A stretch of DNA of 64,000 nt, from positions 62,001-126,000 of the forward strand of contig JAHDVF020000167.1 of assembly GCA_022606425.2 (NCBI GenBank), in the 5' to 3' direction. Positions 22,936 to 32,475 of this stretch are shown here, in pieces; position 1 is the stretch's first letter; each line of letters starts with the position of its first letter. The position numbers were made by a program, and so were the translations under genes. The notes under the pieces are model-generated. The model saw only the letters and a program-made list of their open reading frames with translations, was not told the DNA's origin and did no database searches. The stretch comes from Lepidostoma basale (Eukaryota; Arthropoda; Insecta; Trichoptera; Lepidostomatidae).

Positions 22936-24699
22936 CTGTTGAAATCATTTATGTTTTGTATGGTTGCGAAACAAGAAGATTTTATATCGTCAAATACATG
23001 TTTACACTATTTTATCATCTCCCCTATAGCCAAAGAAAGGCCCAAGACATATAAAGGGTACCTAAGATGCATTTTACAATGCTCTTGTGCTTACATATAA
23101 ACGAAAACATTCCGTGCTTTAAAAATTGAAACCTCCGTATGAAGAGTCAGCAAAGGATGCAAACAAAACAAATAAAACAAACTGTATTCGTATAAATATA
23201 TCCTCGTCCCTTGATAAAACTCTCCTCCTAGCCGTTCTTTACGTTTTATCTGAGACTCAGCCCTGTGATAAAACGGGGATTCCATATTCCTCCCGTACGC
23301 CGCGCCGCTGTGGAACGGGACGGGATAATATTTTCCACCTACGTATAACGCCATATCGGAGATGTCTAAGAAAGAAGGCAGATAGCAAAGTCGATTGGAA
23401 AAAGATTACAGAGTATCATTGAGCTATATTTTAACGTTAAACCGGCGAAGAACTATCCGTCGGGGAGTTCGGATTACCTTTCACGTGAACAGCAACATTT
23501 GTAAATCTACAAGGCGTTATTTTCAATTACCCTCATAAAAAGTTCAAGGAATCTCGTCATAAATTATAAAATGTGTTCGGTATTACAAGGCGCCCTGGGA
23601 CATGCTTTGTAGCAGTTCTTTTATTATGCATAATCACGTCATAGCTGTCTGAATAAAAGCTGTATTGTAATGAAATATTTTCTTTTCTATTCCTCGTATT
23701 TTTCTTGGGTTTGCGATTTGATCTAAGCAAATTTGAAACGCTTTTTCTTCCCGATGGTTTATCAAACCCGCGATCCTCTGTATGAATTCATAACTTTGTG
23801 TGTGCTCAAATTATTTTCCACCACTTCCATTCGATTCGTTATTTTTACAACTCCAGTTTTCTCGGTTCTGTGTTAGTAATTATATTGTACCCATTTCAAG
23901 ATCCTTAATTTGATTTAATAATTTCAGTATTTCATATCCAATATTCGTTGCAATAAATTAACAAGAATTTCAAATCACATTCCGTTATTTATTAATTCTT
24001 AATGTTGCATATGAAGCCAACAGGCAACACAATAGTGTGTACATCAATTAACTCAGAGAAGGTACTCTTGATACTCGATAAATGGGAACTCTCGGTTAAT
24101 ATTAGTCATTGGTGTGACACGATTTCTAAATCAATATTATCACACGGAACTGATACCGCTTCACCCGTGAACGGTGTGGGTTATACCCACAGCTTCCACT
24201 GAAATAATATTCGCCATTCCTCATACAGCCACAGAGCATACTCGGAAAGTGGAATTGGAGTATAAGTCTCCAGGTGGAGTTAACAACTTTCCGCTATGGA
24301 GTATTTGAAGAATCTTTATGTCCAAAGTCAATAGACATGCACGGATTGTGAAACACATCGCACTCGCTCGGCTGCCCCCGCCGCACTGAGCTGTACCTTT
24401 TATATGATTTCTTATTATTTGATTTCGCCTTTGACTCATAGGACAACCACCGAGGGGAAACGGCAATGCGCTCGGGCAATTTTGAGTTCTATTAATGTCC
24501 TTTCAAAATCGATTCGTTTCTGTATTGCCCAATGTCCTTTGATAAAATACATTGCCAGGCATTGCGTTTTTATTATTATTATTTTTAATTATTTATAATA
24601 AATAATATATTTTTAAATCCTTTATTACTAAAATACCATGTATAAAATTTCAATTACACCAAGTCAAGGATATTATGATTCTAAATCAAATATCAGATG
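22936..24699. other. Intronic sequence, GC-balanced patches
   Basis: No gene recognised. Stretches at 23240-23480 and 24150-24480 are GC-balanced with short open frames on both strands, which by itself is not evidence of coding. They could be conserved non-coding sequence. Confidence 0.4.
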
Positions 24700-25160
24700 T
24701 ATACAAAGAAAACATATTAAACTATAAGTAAATGAGCTGGGGCGCTTGCGCAAAATCTACAATTGACCCCCTAATTAAGTCCCATAAAAATAATATATTG
24801 CGCAGTATCACCAGAAAACCCATTAGGCATCCTTCGTCCATGTTGTTCAAAGAATATCAAATTCTTAGTATTCGACAACTTTACATCAAAATATCAGCCA
24901 TATTCTCCAAATTTAAAATTTCGAATTCAAGATCACAACAGAACCGTCCCACAAGATATTCCTCTCACCATAATTTCAAAGTTCCTCGCTGTCGCTCAGC
25001 TCTAGCCCAAAAGCAATTTCCATTCCGCGCGCCCTATATTTTCAATCGTCTTCCTGAGAATCTTAAATCAATTAACGACACTAAGAACTTTAAACGTGCT
25101 CTAACCAAATTTATAAAGGGGTCATCGTTAGACGTAGAAAACGCTTTTTTCTTTTAGATT
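24700..25160 (+). pseudogene. LINE ORF2 C-terminus (CR1/jockey-like)
   Basis: An open frame of 141 codons (24732-25157) begins WGACAKSTIDPLIKSHKNNI, continues SSMLFKEYQILSIRQLYIKI, FKVPRCRSALAQKQFPFRAP and IFNRLPENLKSINDTKNFKR. The order WG.., the L-rich helix, VPRC..A..Q and 'FN.LPE.L' is the usual C-terminal region after the RT domain of CR1/jockey-group elements. There is no start codon in context, RT catalytic motif or endonuclease, so this is a 5'-truncated copy whose frame happens to be intact. Confidence 0.75.
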
Positions 25161-25219
25161 TAGTAATTTTAATTATATCTTCATATTGTGATTACCAATG
25201 TTAGCATAAGATTACTATA

Positions 25220-26769
25220 CTAGAGCCGCTCAGAAGTGAGTCTTGGGGCCATAAATCATTTCCCTATGTCTATCTCGCTTGCACTTACGGGCCTTATGGA
25301 GCGGTTTAGGGATGGGCGTAACAATAAAATAAATATATCGATAAGTAACGTTTATTATCGTATCTTGTTCATAAACTTTAACGAGTTAACAAAGTTTTGA
25401 TATTAAACTTTATTTATGGGTTTTACGTGCGTTTAAATTAGTATGAAATTAGTGACTACCAGATACTAAATTAAATACCAGTAAAAACAGAAAAATTGTT
25501 TAATTTTAAAATTTGTATACCGTATGTCTATAAACCCAGAAAGAAAGTTAAGTATAAAAAACAAAGTAGATCATATTGTGGCCCTTAAAAGAGCCGTTTA
25601 TATTACAAAAAAATGTATCAATCCTCATCGGAGTCTTCTTCATCAGTGATCGACGATTATAACTGAGGGCTCTTCAAGTATATTTAGGAATGCGGAAAAC
25701 CATGCCATATATGTATCACCATCCATTTCTGTGTGATAATCAGCATCCTTCGATTTTACCGCTTTAAATATTAGCTTCGCTTCTGGAACAAAGCCAGTCC
25801 TTGCGGAACCAGCATGGCAAACTATCAATCTTTGACCTTTTCCTACAGGCTGATTCTTGAAACCTCCTTCATCGTTGCTTCCAAGCCACATACGCTTTCT
25901 TGAATGGTTTTGATTAATCCATGTTTCATCCAGATAGAAACGCGGCCGCTGATCGTTAGTTCTTCTAAGTAAATCCAATTTCCTTAAAAAGTCCATTCTG
26001 GCACAAACAATATCTGTTCTTTCCATTAAATATTTACGTCCTTCGGCATTTTTCTTATACTTGAACCCAATCTCCTTCATGAGTGTTCTCATCGAAGTTT
26101 TTCCGCATTTAAAATCAGGTAATTGCTCTCGGTATTTTTCTAATATTTTCGCCACGGACGGATACTCTCCACTATCATAAAATGAACCTACAGTCCGCTT
26201 CAATACACTTTTATCAAAATTGTCAATATTGGTGACAGTTTCTTGTTTCTTAAAATTTGCTCTTGGTGTACAGGGGCTGCTTGATTGCAATAATTCAGTC
26301 TTTATTCGGTCCACTGTCACTCTACTCACACCACAAATAAACGCGGCCATTTCACGTGGTTTGTTGAAATTAAGAGAAGCTATTTTATTCGGATCACTTT
26401 TCAATTCATTGACAAACAAGAATACGTTGTGAATCACTGTTCGAGTTTGAGGGCTAATATCGCCATGTAATTTCTTCAAATCAATGTTGGAAAATAAAGT
26501 ATCCATAGTGCGTAACGAGTGGTGACACACGAATGAATTCATTTAATTGCAGTAAACACATTTATAACAAAAAAGCACTGCATTCGGTAAAAACCAATCA
26601 TTAGTGACTCATCGTACATATCATAACATACATATCATTACAAAATCATTATAGTGACTCATCGACACCACGAGAGCAGGTAGCCGTATACCGATAACAG
26701 TCCTGGGGCTTCCCATCCCTATTTCTATTGACATTTATGGCCCCACGACTCCGTTTAAAACGGCTGTAG
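25220..26769 (-). mobile_element. 1550-bp TA-flanked Tc1/mariner-type transposon
   Basis: Flanked by TA at 25218-25219 and 26770-26771. Ends read CTAGAGCCGCTCAG and, from the right, CTACAGCCGTTTTA; the inverted ends share an exact TGGGGCCATAAAT block about 30 nt in. It contains one minus-strand transposase remnant. TA target and DDE-type protein place it in the IS630/Tc1/mariner superfamily. The internal deletion in the transposase makes it non-autonomous. Confidence 0.85.
25618..26542 (-). pseudogene. IS630/Tc1/mariner-type DDE transposase, internally deleted
   Basis: The open frame runs 299 codons. An N-terminal helix-turn-helix (about residues 60-85, FNKPREMAAFICGVSRVTVD) should bind the terminal repeats. 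The DDE fold follows, with RFYLDETWIN (about 200-212) carrying the first catalytic Asp and VIIVD near the end carrying the probable second. The frame then stops; directly after it, in another frame, is TDEEDSDED and a stop (25618-25647). This is the kind of acidic C-terminus such proteins often have. The sequence between the second Asp and that tail, including the third catalytic residue, is gone. It is one deletion, so inactivation looks recent. Confidence 0.85.
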
Positions 26770-26771
26770 TA

Positions 26772-27313
26772 TAACAAGCCATTTTACTAACAAACCACCA
26801 TTTTACTAACAATGCTACTAACATCATATTTTATGTAGTGGTCACGATACAGGCCATGCCTAGTGTGACAACTACAGTCCATAAACTTTTTTGGCAAATT
26901 GTAAAATCACACATGTAAATAAATAAAAAATAATAATAATAATAAAATAAAAATATATACTTAATTAATATTTTTCTAATGTTTACTACTTACAGCGAAC
27001 CTTAAAAATCGAAATTTAAGCTAAGTGGTCATTTATTTATCAAGTAAGTGATTTGGAAAACCTCTCAACTGGATTGATCTCTTCCAGGGAGACATTAAAT
27101 TTTTTTAAATGTATTATTTTTCACTAAACTGTGAACTACGTGAAAAATCTGGGGGAATCAACGTACACTATTCTATCACAATTTCGCAATTAAACATCGC
27201 GCCACGCTGCGTGACTGCAAAGTAGAAAAGCGTAGAATGAGGTACTTAGGTGTGATTCTTGAAACTCCTTACATGCCCGGATGAATTTAATAAATTTTAT
27301 ATTTTATTTTCAG
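26772..27313. other. Intron upstream of the Rbp6 exon
   Basis: AT-rich, ending in a polypyrimidine-rich stretch (ttttatattttattttcag) just before the exon. No other feature recognised. Confidence 0.6.
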
Positions 27314-27395
27314 AGAGCCTGAGAGACTACTTCAACAAATTCGGAGATATCACGGAGGTCATGGTTATGAAAGATCCCACTACAAGGCGATCAAG
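27314..27395 (+). CDS. Rbp6: Internal exon of a Musashi-family RNA-binding protein (Rbp6)
   Basis: The exon encodes (E)[16 protein letters not shown] followed by [10 protein letters not shown](R), the first alpha helix, second beta strand and following loop of RRM1 in Musashi proteins. Musashi/Rbp6 proteins bind UAG-containing motifs in mRNA 3' regions and control translation in stem and neural cells. Boundaries: tattttattttcag before and AAG|GTAAG after. The first codon is split 1/2 and the last 2/1, so the 82-nt exon is not a multiple of three and skipping it would shift frame. RNP2 (before) and RNP1 (after) must lie on neighbouring exons, which I do not find in the window. The residues fit insect Rbp6 better than Musashi itself. 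This is judged from recall of the family, not a search. Confidence 0.88.
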
Positions 27396-27639
27396 GTAAG
27401 ATTCTAATTAATTATTTTACCTGAGTTTTGTGATTGCCTCCAGCGCCATCATTTCAGTCACCACATTTGGTATTTTGACTGCATGGAGATATTTTTTTAA
27501 TTCTTCTTAAATTAAATCGGGTAATCTGTAATCTCCGAATTTGCTTCCTCTTGCGGAAACCAGATATCTCACCACCTTTGTATGACGTTGGTCTACCGGT
27601 ATTTCATTTGCAGCAGTGTATGCAATTCTGTGATTCACT
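27396..27639. other. Start of the intron downstream of the Rbp6 exon
   Basis: Begins GTAAGATTC. No regulatory element recognised. Confidence 0.6.
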
Positions 27640-27800
27640 TTGGAAATTGAAAATACTTTCGTATGAAGCACTTAATTTGTGGTGTGACATTATTAAATAA
27701 AATAATAATACACTTTTAATAATTTGTATAAACACCAATTTAACACCAACCGGTTTCGCTCCCGCCCGAGCTTCGTCAGGGTGAGAGAGTAAACTAAATA
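27640..27800 (-). repeat. Hammerhead-bearing repeat with near-intact ribozyme
   Basis: The minus strand at 27743-27784 reads CACC, CTGACGA, extra A, GCTC...GAGC hairpin, GAAAC, CG, GTT, GGTG. Every core nucleotide fits a type-I hammerhead, and the outer stem is CACC/GGTG. Stem II is one pair shorter than in the copy at 29565-29606. Downstream it carries the shared taataatgtcacaccacaaa and ttaagtgcttcatacgaaag blocks. Confidence 0.75.
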
Positions 27801-27819
27801 TAAAATCAGAGAACAACCT

Positions 27820-27863
27820 ATGAAGAAATAAATATAATGTGCGTATTATATTTATTTCTTCAT
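27820..27863. repeat. Perfect 19-bp inverted repeat
   Basis: atgaagaaataaatataat (27820-27838) and its exact reverse complement (27845-27863) are separated by gtgcgt. Confidence 0.85.
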
Positions 27864-27896
27864 GCGCCTTTCTTTGTTTAGTTTTATTATAGTTTT

Positions 27897-27947
27897 ATAT
27901 ATTTACACCTGAAGATGGAGGTATCCTCCGAAACATGGCGTGTTTTT
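27897..27947 (+). repeat. Hammerhead-like fold, sister of 6605-6660
   Basis: ACAC (27905-27908) pairs with GTGT (27940-27943) around CTGAAGA, a GGAGG/CCTCC hairpin and GAAACATGGC. Deviations: CTGAAGA for CTGANGA spacing, and GGC where NUH is needed. It is followed by tttttaatattttgtgga. Confidence 0.5.
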
Positions 27948-28710
27948 TAATATTTTGTGGATTATAATTAAAGTTATTTTCAATTTCCAAAGTGTATTAC
28001 TATGGAATTCCACAGTGTTAATGCCTTAGCTTTCCTCCCAGTAAGGGGGTCGGGCGTTAGGCCAACAACCTAACCTCATAAAACAACTAACGTTACGAAC
28101 ACTTCAAGAAATTATTTTCTTGAAGGAGGCTGAGACCCACCAGCGCCGGAGAAAAAAAAAACCCTAGCTTTCAATAAATTCTGTGATTGTCTATACGGTT
28201 TACATGACCTCGCTAGAATCGTCTCCTCGTTCTGCTCCATCTTACGATGTCCTCCTTATTTCTGTATTTTTTAATCTCTCTTTGAGTGTTTTTTTCTGCA
28301 ATGGTACGAAGAGTTTTTATCTCTTTGGTTCTGAAAAGATTTAATTCGAGTTGTATCTGCCCTCGTCTCCACTCCGCAGGTTATTATTGACACATCTTAC
28401 TTCATTATCCGTGCTTCAGCCATCGCTAACAATTTTGTGGACCTTGAGTCATCTTTATGTATTGTTTTCACAATGAATGGATGTATTTATTATTTCTTGA
28501 ACTCGTACAAAACATAAAAATATTGATTTAACTTACGTGAAAACGTGTATTTCATAAAACATTTTTTTATATTTTAGGCATATTTGCTATTTCTTGAACA
28601 ACGATGTAACTCAATATGAAATATCTACAATAATATTGATGCAAACATTCGTTTTCTCGAAATTTTATTATGTGTTATGAGTAGTAAATTTGTTGTATAT
28701 CAAGTAATAT
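27948..28710. other. Intronic sequence, nothing recognised
   Basis: No gene recognised. A GC-richer stretch (28020-28160) with a run of A at 28151-28159 may be the 3' end of an unidentified retroelement. Confidence 0.35.
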
Positions 28711-28905
28711 GAATGATAAACGTCTGTTTTCTAGAGGTTAATCATATATTTTGTTGTGACTGACATGTTTCGCCTATCGAAGGCATGTCTGCACGCCTGT
28801 CAGTCACATAAAATACGATAAAACTTCTAGAAAACGTACGTTTTCATTAGTAATAATTATTTAACATGGAATTTACATCATTGTTCATGAAACAATAAAT
28901 ATGTT
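28711..28905. repeat. Palindromic hammerhead-like repeat, copy
   Basis: Outer arms: acgtctgttttctagaggtt and ttctagaaaacgtacgtttt. The core on the minus strand has GCCT/AGGC, GAAACATGTC and then AGTCAC. The GTC triplet follows the GAAAC block at the spacing expected of a minimal stem III. It ends gttcatgaaacaataaat. Confidence 0.65.
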
Positions 28906-29261
28906 GTTAAATGCAATTTTTTTTGTAGAAGTTCATTATAATTAATAAAAATTAAATCAGTGCAATAGGCTGTCTGCATTCACACGGGTCGTTATTCAGT
29001 CCGTGGCTTCCTCCTTATTCGTGATTTTTCTATCGCCTTCAAGCATTCAAATGTTTCTTAAAGACTATCATTTAATTTTTGTTGTGACTTGCCTTACGTT
29101 ATTTTCATCATTATAGAGTTTTGCGCTCTATCCCATAGCCTTTTAAAGCTTGTGGAATATTTCGTTCATTCAATTTAAATACAAATTTGTATATACATAT
29201 ATGGAAAATATTTCATTGCATATACCAGCATTTTCTCGGTAAAAATAAACTTTTAAGCTTT
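28906..29261. other. Intronic sequence, nothing recognised
   Basis: AT-rich, no signal. Confidence 0.4.
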
Positions 29262-29400
29262 CGTATGAAGCACTTAATTTGTGTTGTGACATTATTAAAT
29301 ATTATAATAATATACTTTTAATATTTGTATCTAAATCACTTTATTTGGTAACACCGAACGGTATCGCTCCCGCCGGAGCTTCGTCAGGGTGAGAGAGTTA
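29262..29400 (-). repeat. Hammerhead-bearing repeat, inverted copy
   Basis: The minus strand at 29350-29394 is CTGACGA, GCTCC/GGAGC hairpin, then GATAC (core A changed to T), CGTTC, GGTG. This one change should inactivate it. The downstream blocks (aaagtatattattataatat, ataatgtcacaacacaaatt, aagtgcttcatacgaaag) match 27640-27800. It faces the plus-strand copy at 29560-29650. Confidence 0.75.
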
Positions 29401-29419
29401 ACTGTTAAGTTTACTTGTC

Positions 29420-29490
29420 TTTTTCTTTTTATATACCTTGTATATACAACACCTGTATATACAAAGTATATAAAAAAGAAAAATACAAAT
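29420..29490. repeat. Inverted repeat between the two hammerhead copies
   Basis: tttttatataccttgtatat and gtatatacaaagtatataaa are near reverse complements around 'acacct'. Together with the opposed flanking copies this makes 29262-29650 roughly palindromic. Confidence 0.65.
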
Positions 29491-29564
29491 AAAACATCTA
29501 CAACACAAAGTATGACGAATGTAGAAGAAATGTTAAGTTTACTCTTAAGTTTAAGTTTACTCTC

Positions 29565-29606
29565 TCACCCTGACGAAGCTCCGGCGGGAGCGAAACCGGT
29601 TGGTGA
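29565..29606 (+). ncRNA. Hammerhead ribozyme, type I, core intact
   Basis: Stem I is TCACC (29565-29569) with GGTGA (29602-29606). The core is C3 at 29570, TGACGA 29571-29576, and an extra A at 29577. Stem II is GCTCC/GGAGC (29578-29582 with 29587-29591), closed by loop GGCG. GAA is at 29592-29594. Stem III is A29595-T29600 and C29596-G29599 around CG. The cleavage triplet is GTT, so self-cleavage is predicted after 29601. Every invariant position is present. An extra A after A9 is known from a viroid hammerhead, so it need not abolish activity. Minimal stem III is typical of the hammerheads in Penelope-like retroelements, the likely source. Activity is inferred, not shown. Confidence 0.8.
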
Positions 29607-30242
29607 TACCAAATAATGTGGTTTAGATACAAGTACTAAAAGCGAATTATTATTATTTTTTTAATATTTATTACACGAAACATGGCCGAACAGATACATA
29701 AAAAATCGTTTCAAATGAAAGTGTAAATTAAATCCTCTTGTGAAATAATTTATTAATATAAAATAATTATGTCAGGAAGGGAAATGCGTTTTACGGTGAA
29801 AATTTATGCCCGCGCTGAAAATTATTTATCATCCAAACGCGTGCCTATAAAATGTTAAATTATTAAAACAAAATGACAACGTCGGGTTTCCGCGGCGGGG
29901 CTAATGCTTAAGCGCCACAATAGTGTTGAACCGCTGCGTTGATATTTTGCACGTGCGTTATTATTTAGGTGCGACGAACAATACAGATCATTCCGCCTAA
30001 GGAGTCATTCTGCAATAGTGTGAGTAACACAATATATATTACACGACTTGTTTCGTGGCATTGGTAAGAAAGGACGCTATTACACTGCCAGGTGTTCCAC
30101 CAGTCTCCTGTCAGACGTTAAGCGGAGCGCGCGTTTCTGTTGTTGTTCAACTTCGGTATTAAAAATGCATTACCATGATGAAATAAGAAAATGGGAGCCT
30201 CGCGTTTGATCAATTTTAAATGTACATAAATACGTGCATTTT
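29607..30242. other. Intronic sequence, nothing recognised beyond repeat flank
   Basis: 29607-29650 continues the hammerhead repeat. The rest is AT-rich with a GC-richer patch at 29880-29960; no gene seen. Confidence 0.4.
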
Positions 30243-30690
30243 CTTCGTCAGCTTGTCTCCATCCACTGCTGGACGTAAGCCTCTCCACCCTCAGGTCATC
30301 TCTCTCGGTTTCTCGCCAGTGTTATCCAGGCTCTTCCCGCTGGCCGCACAATATCATCGCTCCACCTAGTTGGCTGTCTCCCGACACTTCTCCGGCCCAA
30401 CCTTGGCCTCCATTCAGTAACCTCTTGCTTTATCTTCCATCATCCCGATGACACACATTACAAGCCCACTGCCACTTCATCCTCGCAATGCGTATTCCTA
30501 CATCGGTGACCTTGGTGCGTCTTCTAATCTCCACTTTGGGTATATGGTCTCTAAGCGAGATACTCAACATGGATCTTTCCACGGCCCGTTCTGCAACTTT
30601 GATTTTGTGCTTTGCTTCTTTAGCTAACGTCCATGTCTCACATCCATAGATCATCACAGGTAACACACACTGGTCCATCACTTTGTTTTT
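30243..30690 (-). pseudogene. RTE-clade LINE, RT C-terminal end
   Basis: The minus strand encodes MDQCVLPVMIYGCETWTLAK, HKIKVAERAVERSMLSISLR, VEIRRRTKVTDVGIRIARMK and WQWA, then breaks frame. It continues past WRPRLGRRSVGRQP-like coding to a cagcagtggatggagacaag end and GAA-rich tail. The block C..LPV..YG.ETWTL..A and the KWQWAGH-type segment are typical of RTE elements of insects. 5'-truncated. Same family as 31945-32475. Confidence 0.85.
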
Positions 30691-30849
30691 AAATTTGGTG
30701 GCATGTCCGACTTTAAGATGTTGCCCATCTGTCCAAAAATGGCATTATCTCTCATTGTTTTGTCCTTACAACAATTTTAATAAACCTTTAAGTATTTTGT
30801 AAATAGCAATGCTAAATAAAGTGGTGAAATAAGCATATCAGAGGAAGTC
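30691..30849. other. Intronic sequence, nothing recognised
   Basis: No clear signal; the edge near 30691 may include a few more decayed RTE codons (transition to KFKNKV-like sequence). Confidence 0.35.
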
Positions 30850-31165
30850 TGAAAATCGCCCCTATAGTGGATAAAACTAGGGAACCTAGTCTGCAATGGT
30901 ACGGCCTTATGTGCTGAAGGGACAATGACTACATTGTCCACAAGGACCTGCAAGTGGAATATGGATGGATAAGATCCGGTCGGCCCCCTGCAACGTGGAT
31001 ATTCACAGTCAAGAATGATCTGAAGGAGCTTCGACTAAACAGCAGATGTCCTAGAACCGTGAAGCTTAGCGAAGCCTTATAAGAAGAGCCAACCCCAAAT
31101 ATCGGGTAATGACCAGGAAATTGTACTCAATGGATGCCCTAAACATTTATTTTGATTTTAATATC
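30850..31165 (+). pseudogene. LINE C-terminal fragment
   Basis: With two stops it reads APIVDKTREPSLQWYGLM, then VEYGWIRSGRPPATW and DLKELRLNSRCP, followed by an ANPKYRVM-like end. The order (K..R..LRWYGH, GRP.TTW, a helix, then a nucleotide-binding-like RRANP end) is standard for the end of RTE-group polyproteins. 5'-truncated and dead. Confidence 0.7.
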
Positions 31166-31700
31166 TGTTAAATTAATAAACTAATTTGATTTGAAAAAAG
31201 AGAAGAAATTTTATTCGGAACGCATTCGTTCCCACTGCATTAAATTCGTGTGTCTGCGTTTAATATCAAATCATATAAATATTTTCCACACCACAATGAA
31301 ATGAATTGTAAATGTTTTTTTATATATATTTGGAATGAGGTAAATTTATAATGAGTTTCGGTCGGATTTTCCTGCTCTGCCGCGCATCTGCGTTTTGGAT
31401 ATATGTTTGTACATAGGCCCTCAAAACGCAAAATGCGGTCTGCTAGGTATTCGCGATAACGAACGCGGGAATTCGGCGGACCGCGACCGCTTGCTTCAGC
31501 GACCACAGTTCGCCGTACAAGAATTTTCATACGCTGGTTCCAAGCGAAAAAGTTTTGCAAACTCCCGCAAGAATGGAGAAAAAGATAGTTTGGAAACGAT
31601 TTCCCCAGCGTTTTGATAATGGGTGTTACTCTCGTACTAACAATCGTTATGCTGGTATTCCCGTGCTGTGATTCCTATAAACTAGTACTCGTGTAGTAAG
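31166..31700. other. Intronic sequence, GC-balanced patch at 31370-31620
   Basis: Open frames occur on both strands (31240-31560 minus, 31395-31616 plus) without family signature. No exon boundaries are convincing. Confidence 0.4.
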
Positions 31701-31886
31701 ATGCGACCATACTTTGCTCTGCAAACAAAAGCTTTAATACTAAATTGCCACATGTACCTGGGAATAAAGAATTACAACCTTCTCCCGGAGGAATTAAAAA
31801 AAAAATTAAGTCAATTTAAAATGAGACTAAATTTATACCTAAATTCATTAGAGTATGAGCTAACATCCTTACAGTATTTGTTGTAA
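31701..31886 (+). pseudogene. Possible LINE C-terminal scrap
   Basis: A 61-codon open frame contains HMYLGIKNYNLLPEELKK and FKMRLNLYL, resembling the 'G.K.YN.LP..L......FK..L..YL' end of CR1/jockey-group proteins. It is short, so chance resemblance is possible. Confidence 0.4.
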
Positions 31887-31944
31887 TTAATGTGTAATAT
31901 TTTGTACTTTATTATGTTTTTGTATTGATTAGTATCTTATTCTT

Positions 31945-32475
31945 TCTTCTTTGCTAGCCTTCTTCCCTCCACTGCTGGATATAGGCCTCTTCCAATTTCT
32001 TCCACTCGTCTCTATCCTGCTCCTTTTGTATCCAAGATTTTTCAACCCTTTTGATAATATCATCGGTCCATCTCATCGGTGGCCTTCCGACACTTCGTCT
32101 TTTTCCCATGGTCTCCAACTGAGTATCCTGGGTGCCCATCTGTTTCCACCCTGTCTAGCCAAGTGTCCAGCCCATTGCCATTTCAATTTTGCCACTCGGT
32201 CCATGACGTCAGCAACCCTGGTGCGGCGTCTGATTTCTTCATTTCTTTTGCGGTCATGCAAGCTCACACCAAGTATCTGTCTTTCCATGGACATCTGTGT
32301 ACACTTGAGCCTGTGGACACTTTTTGCTGTAAGAGTTGTCGTCTCTAATCCGTATGTCATCATGGGCAGTATACACATATCGTAGACCTTTCTTTTGAGA
32401 CAAACCGGTATTTCAACATTTTCAAAGACATGTCTCAGTTTACCAAAGGCAGCCCAACCCAGTCCCACTCTTCGA
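31945..32475 (-). pseudogene. RTE-clade LINE, RT C-terminal end
   Basis: Two overlapping frames together encode GLGWAAFGKLRHVFENVEIP, YDMCILPMMTYGLETTTLTA, ILGVSLHDRKRNEEIRRRTR and KLKWQWAGHLARQ. After a frameshift near 32110 come GRPPMRWTDDI, WIQKEQDRDEWKKLEEAYIQ and a stop, then the ccagcagtggagggaagaag end. It corresponds to the final third of an RTE reverse transcriptase after the catalytic centre. It is longer and better preserved than the 30243-30690 copy. Confidence 0.88.
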
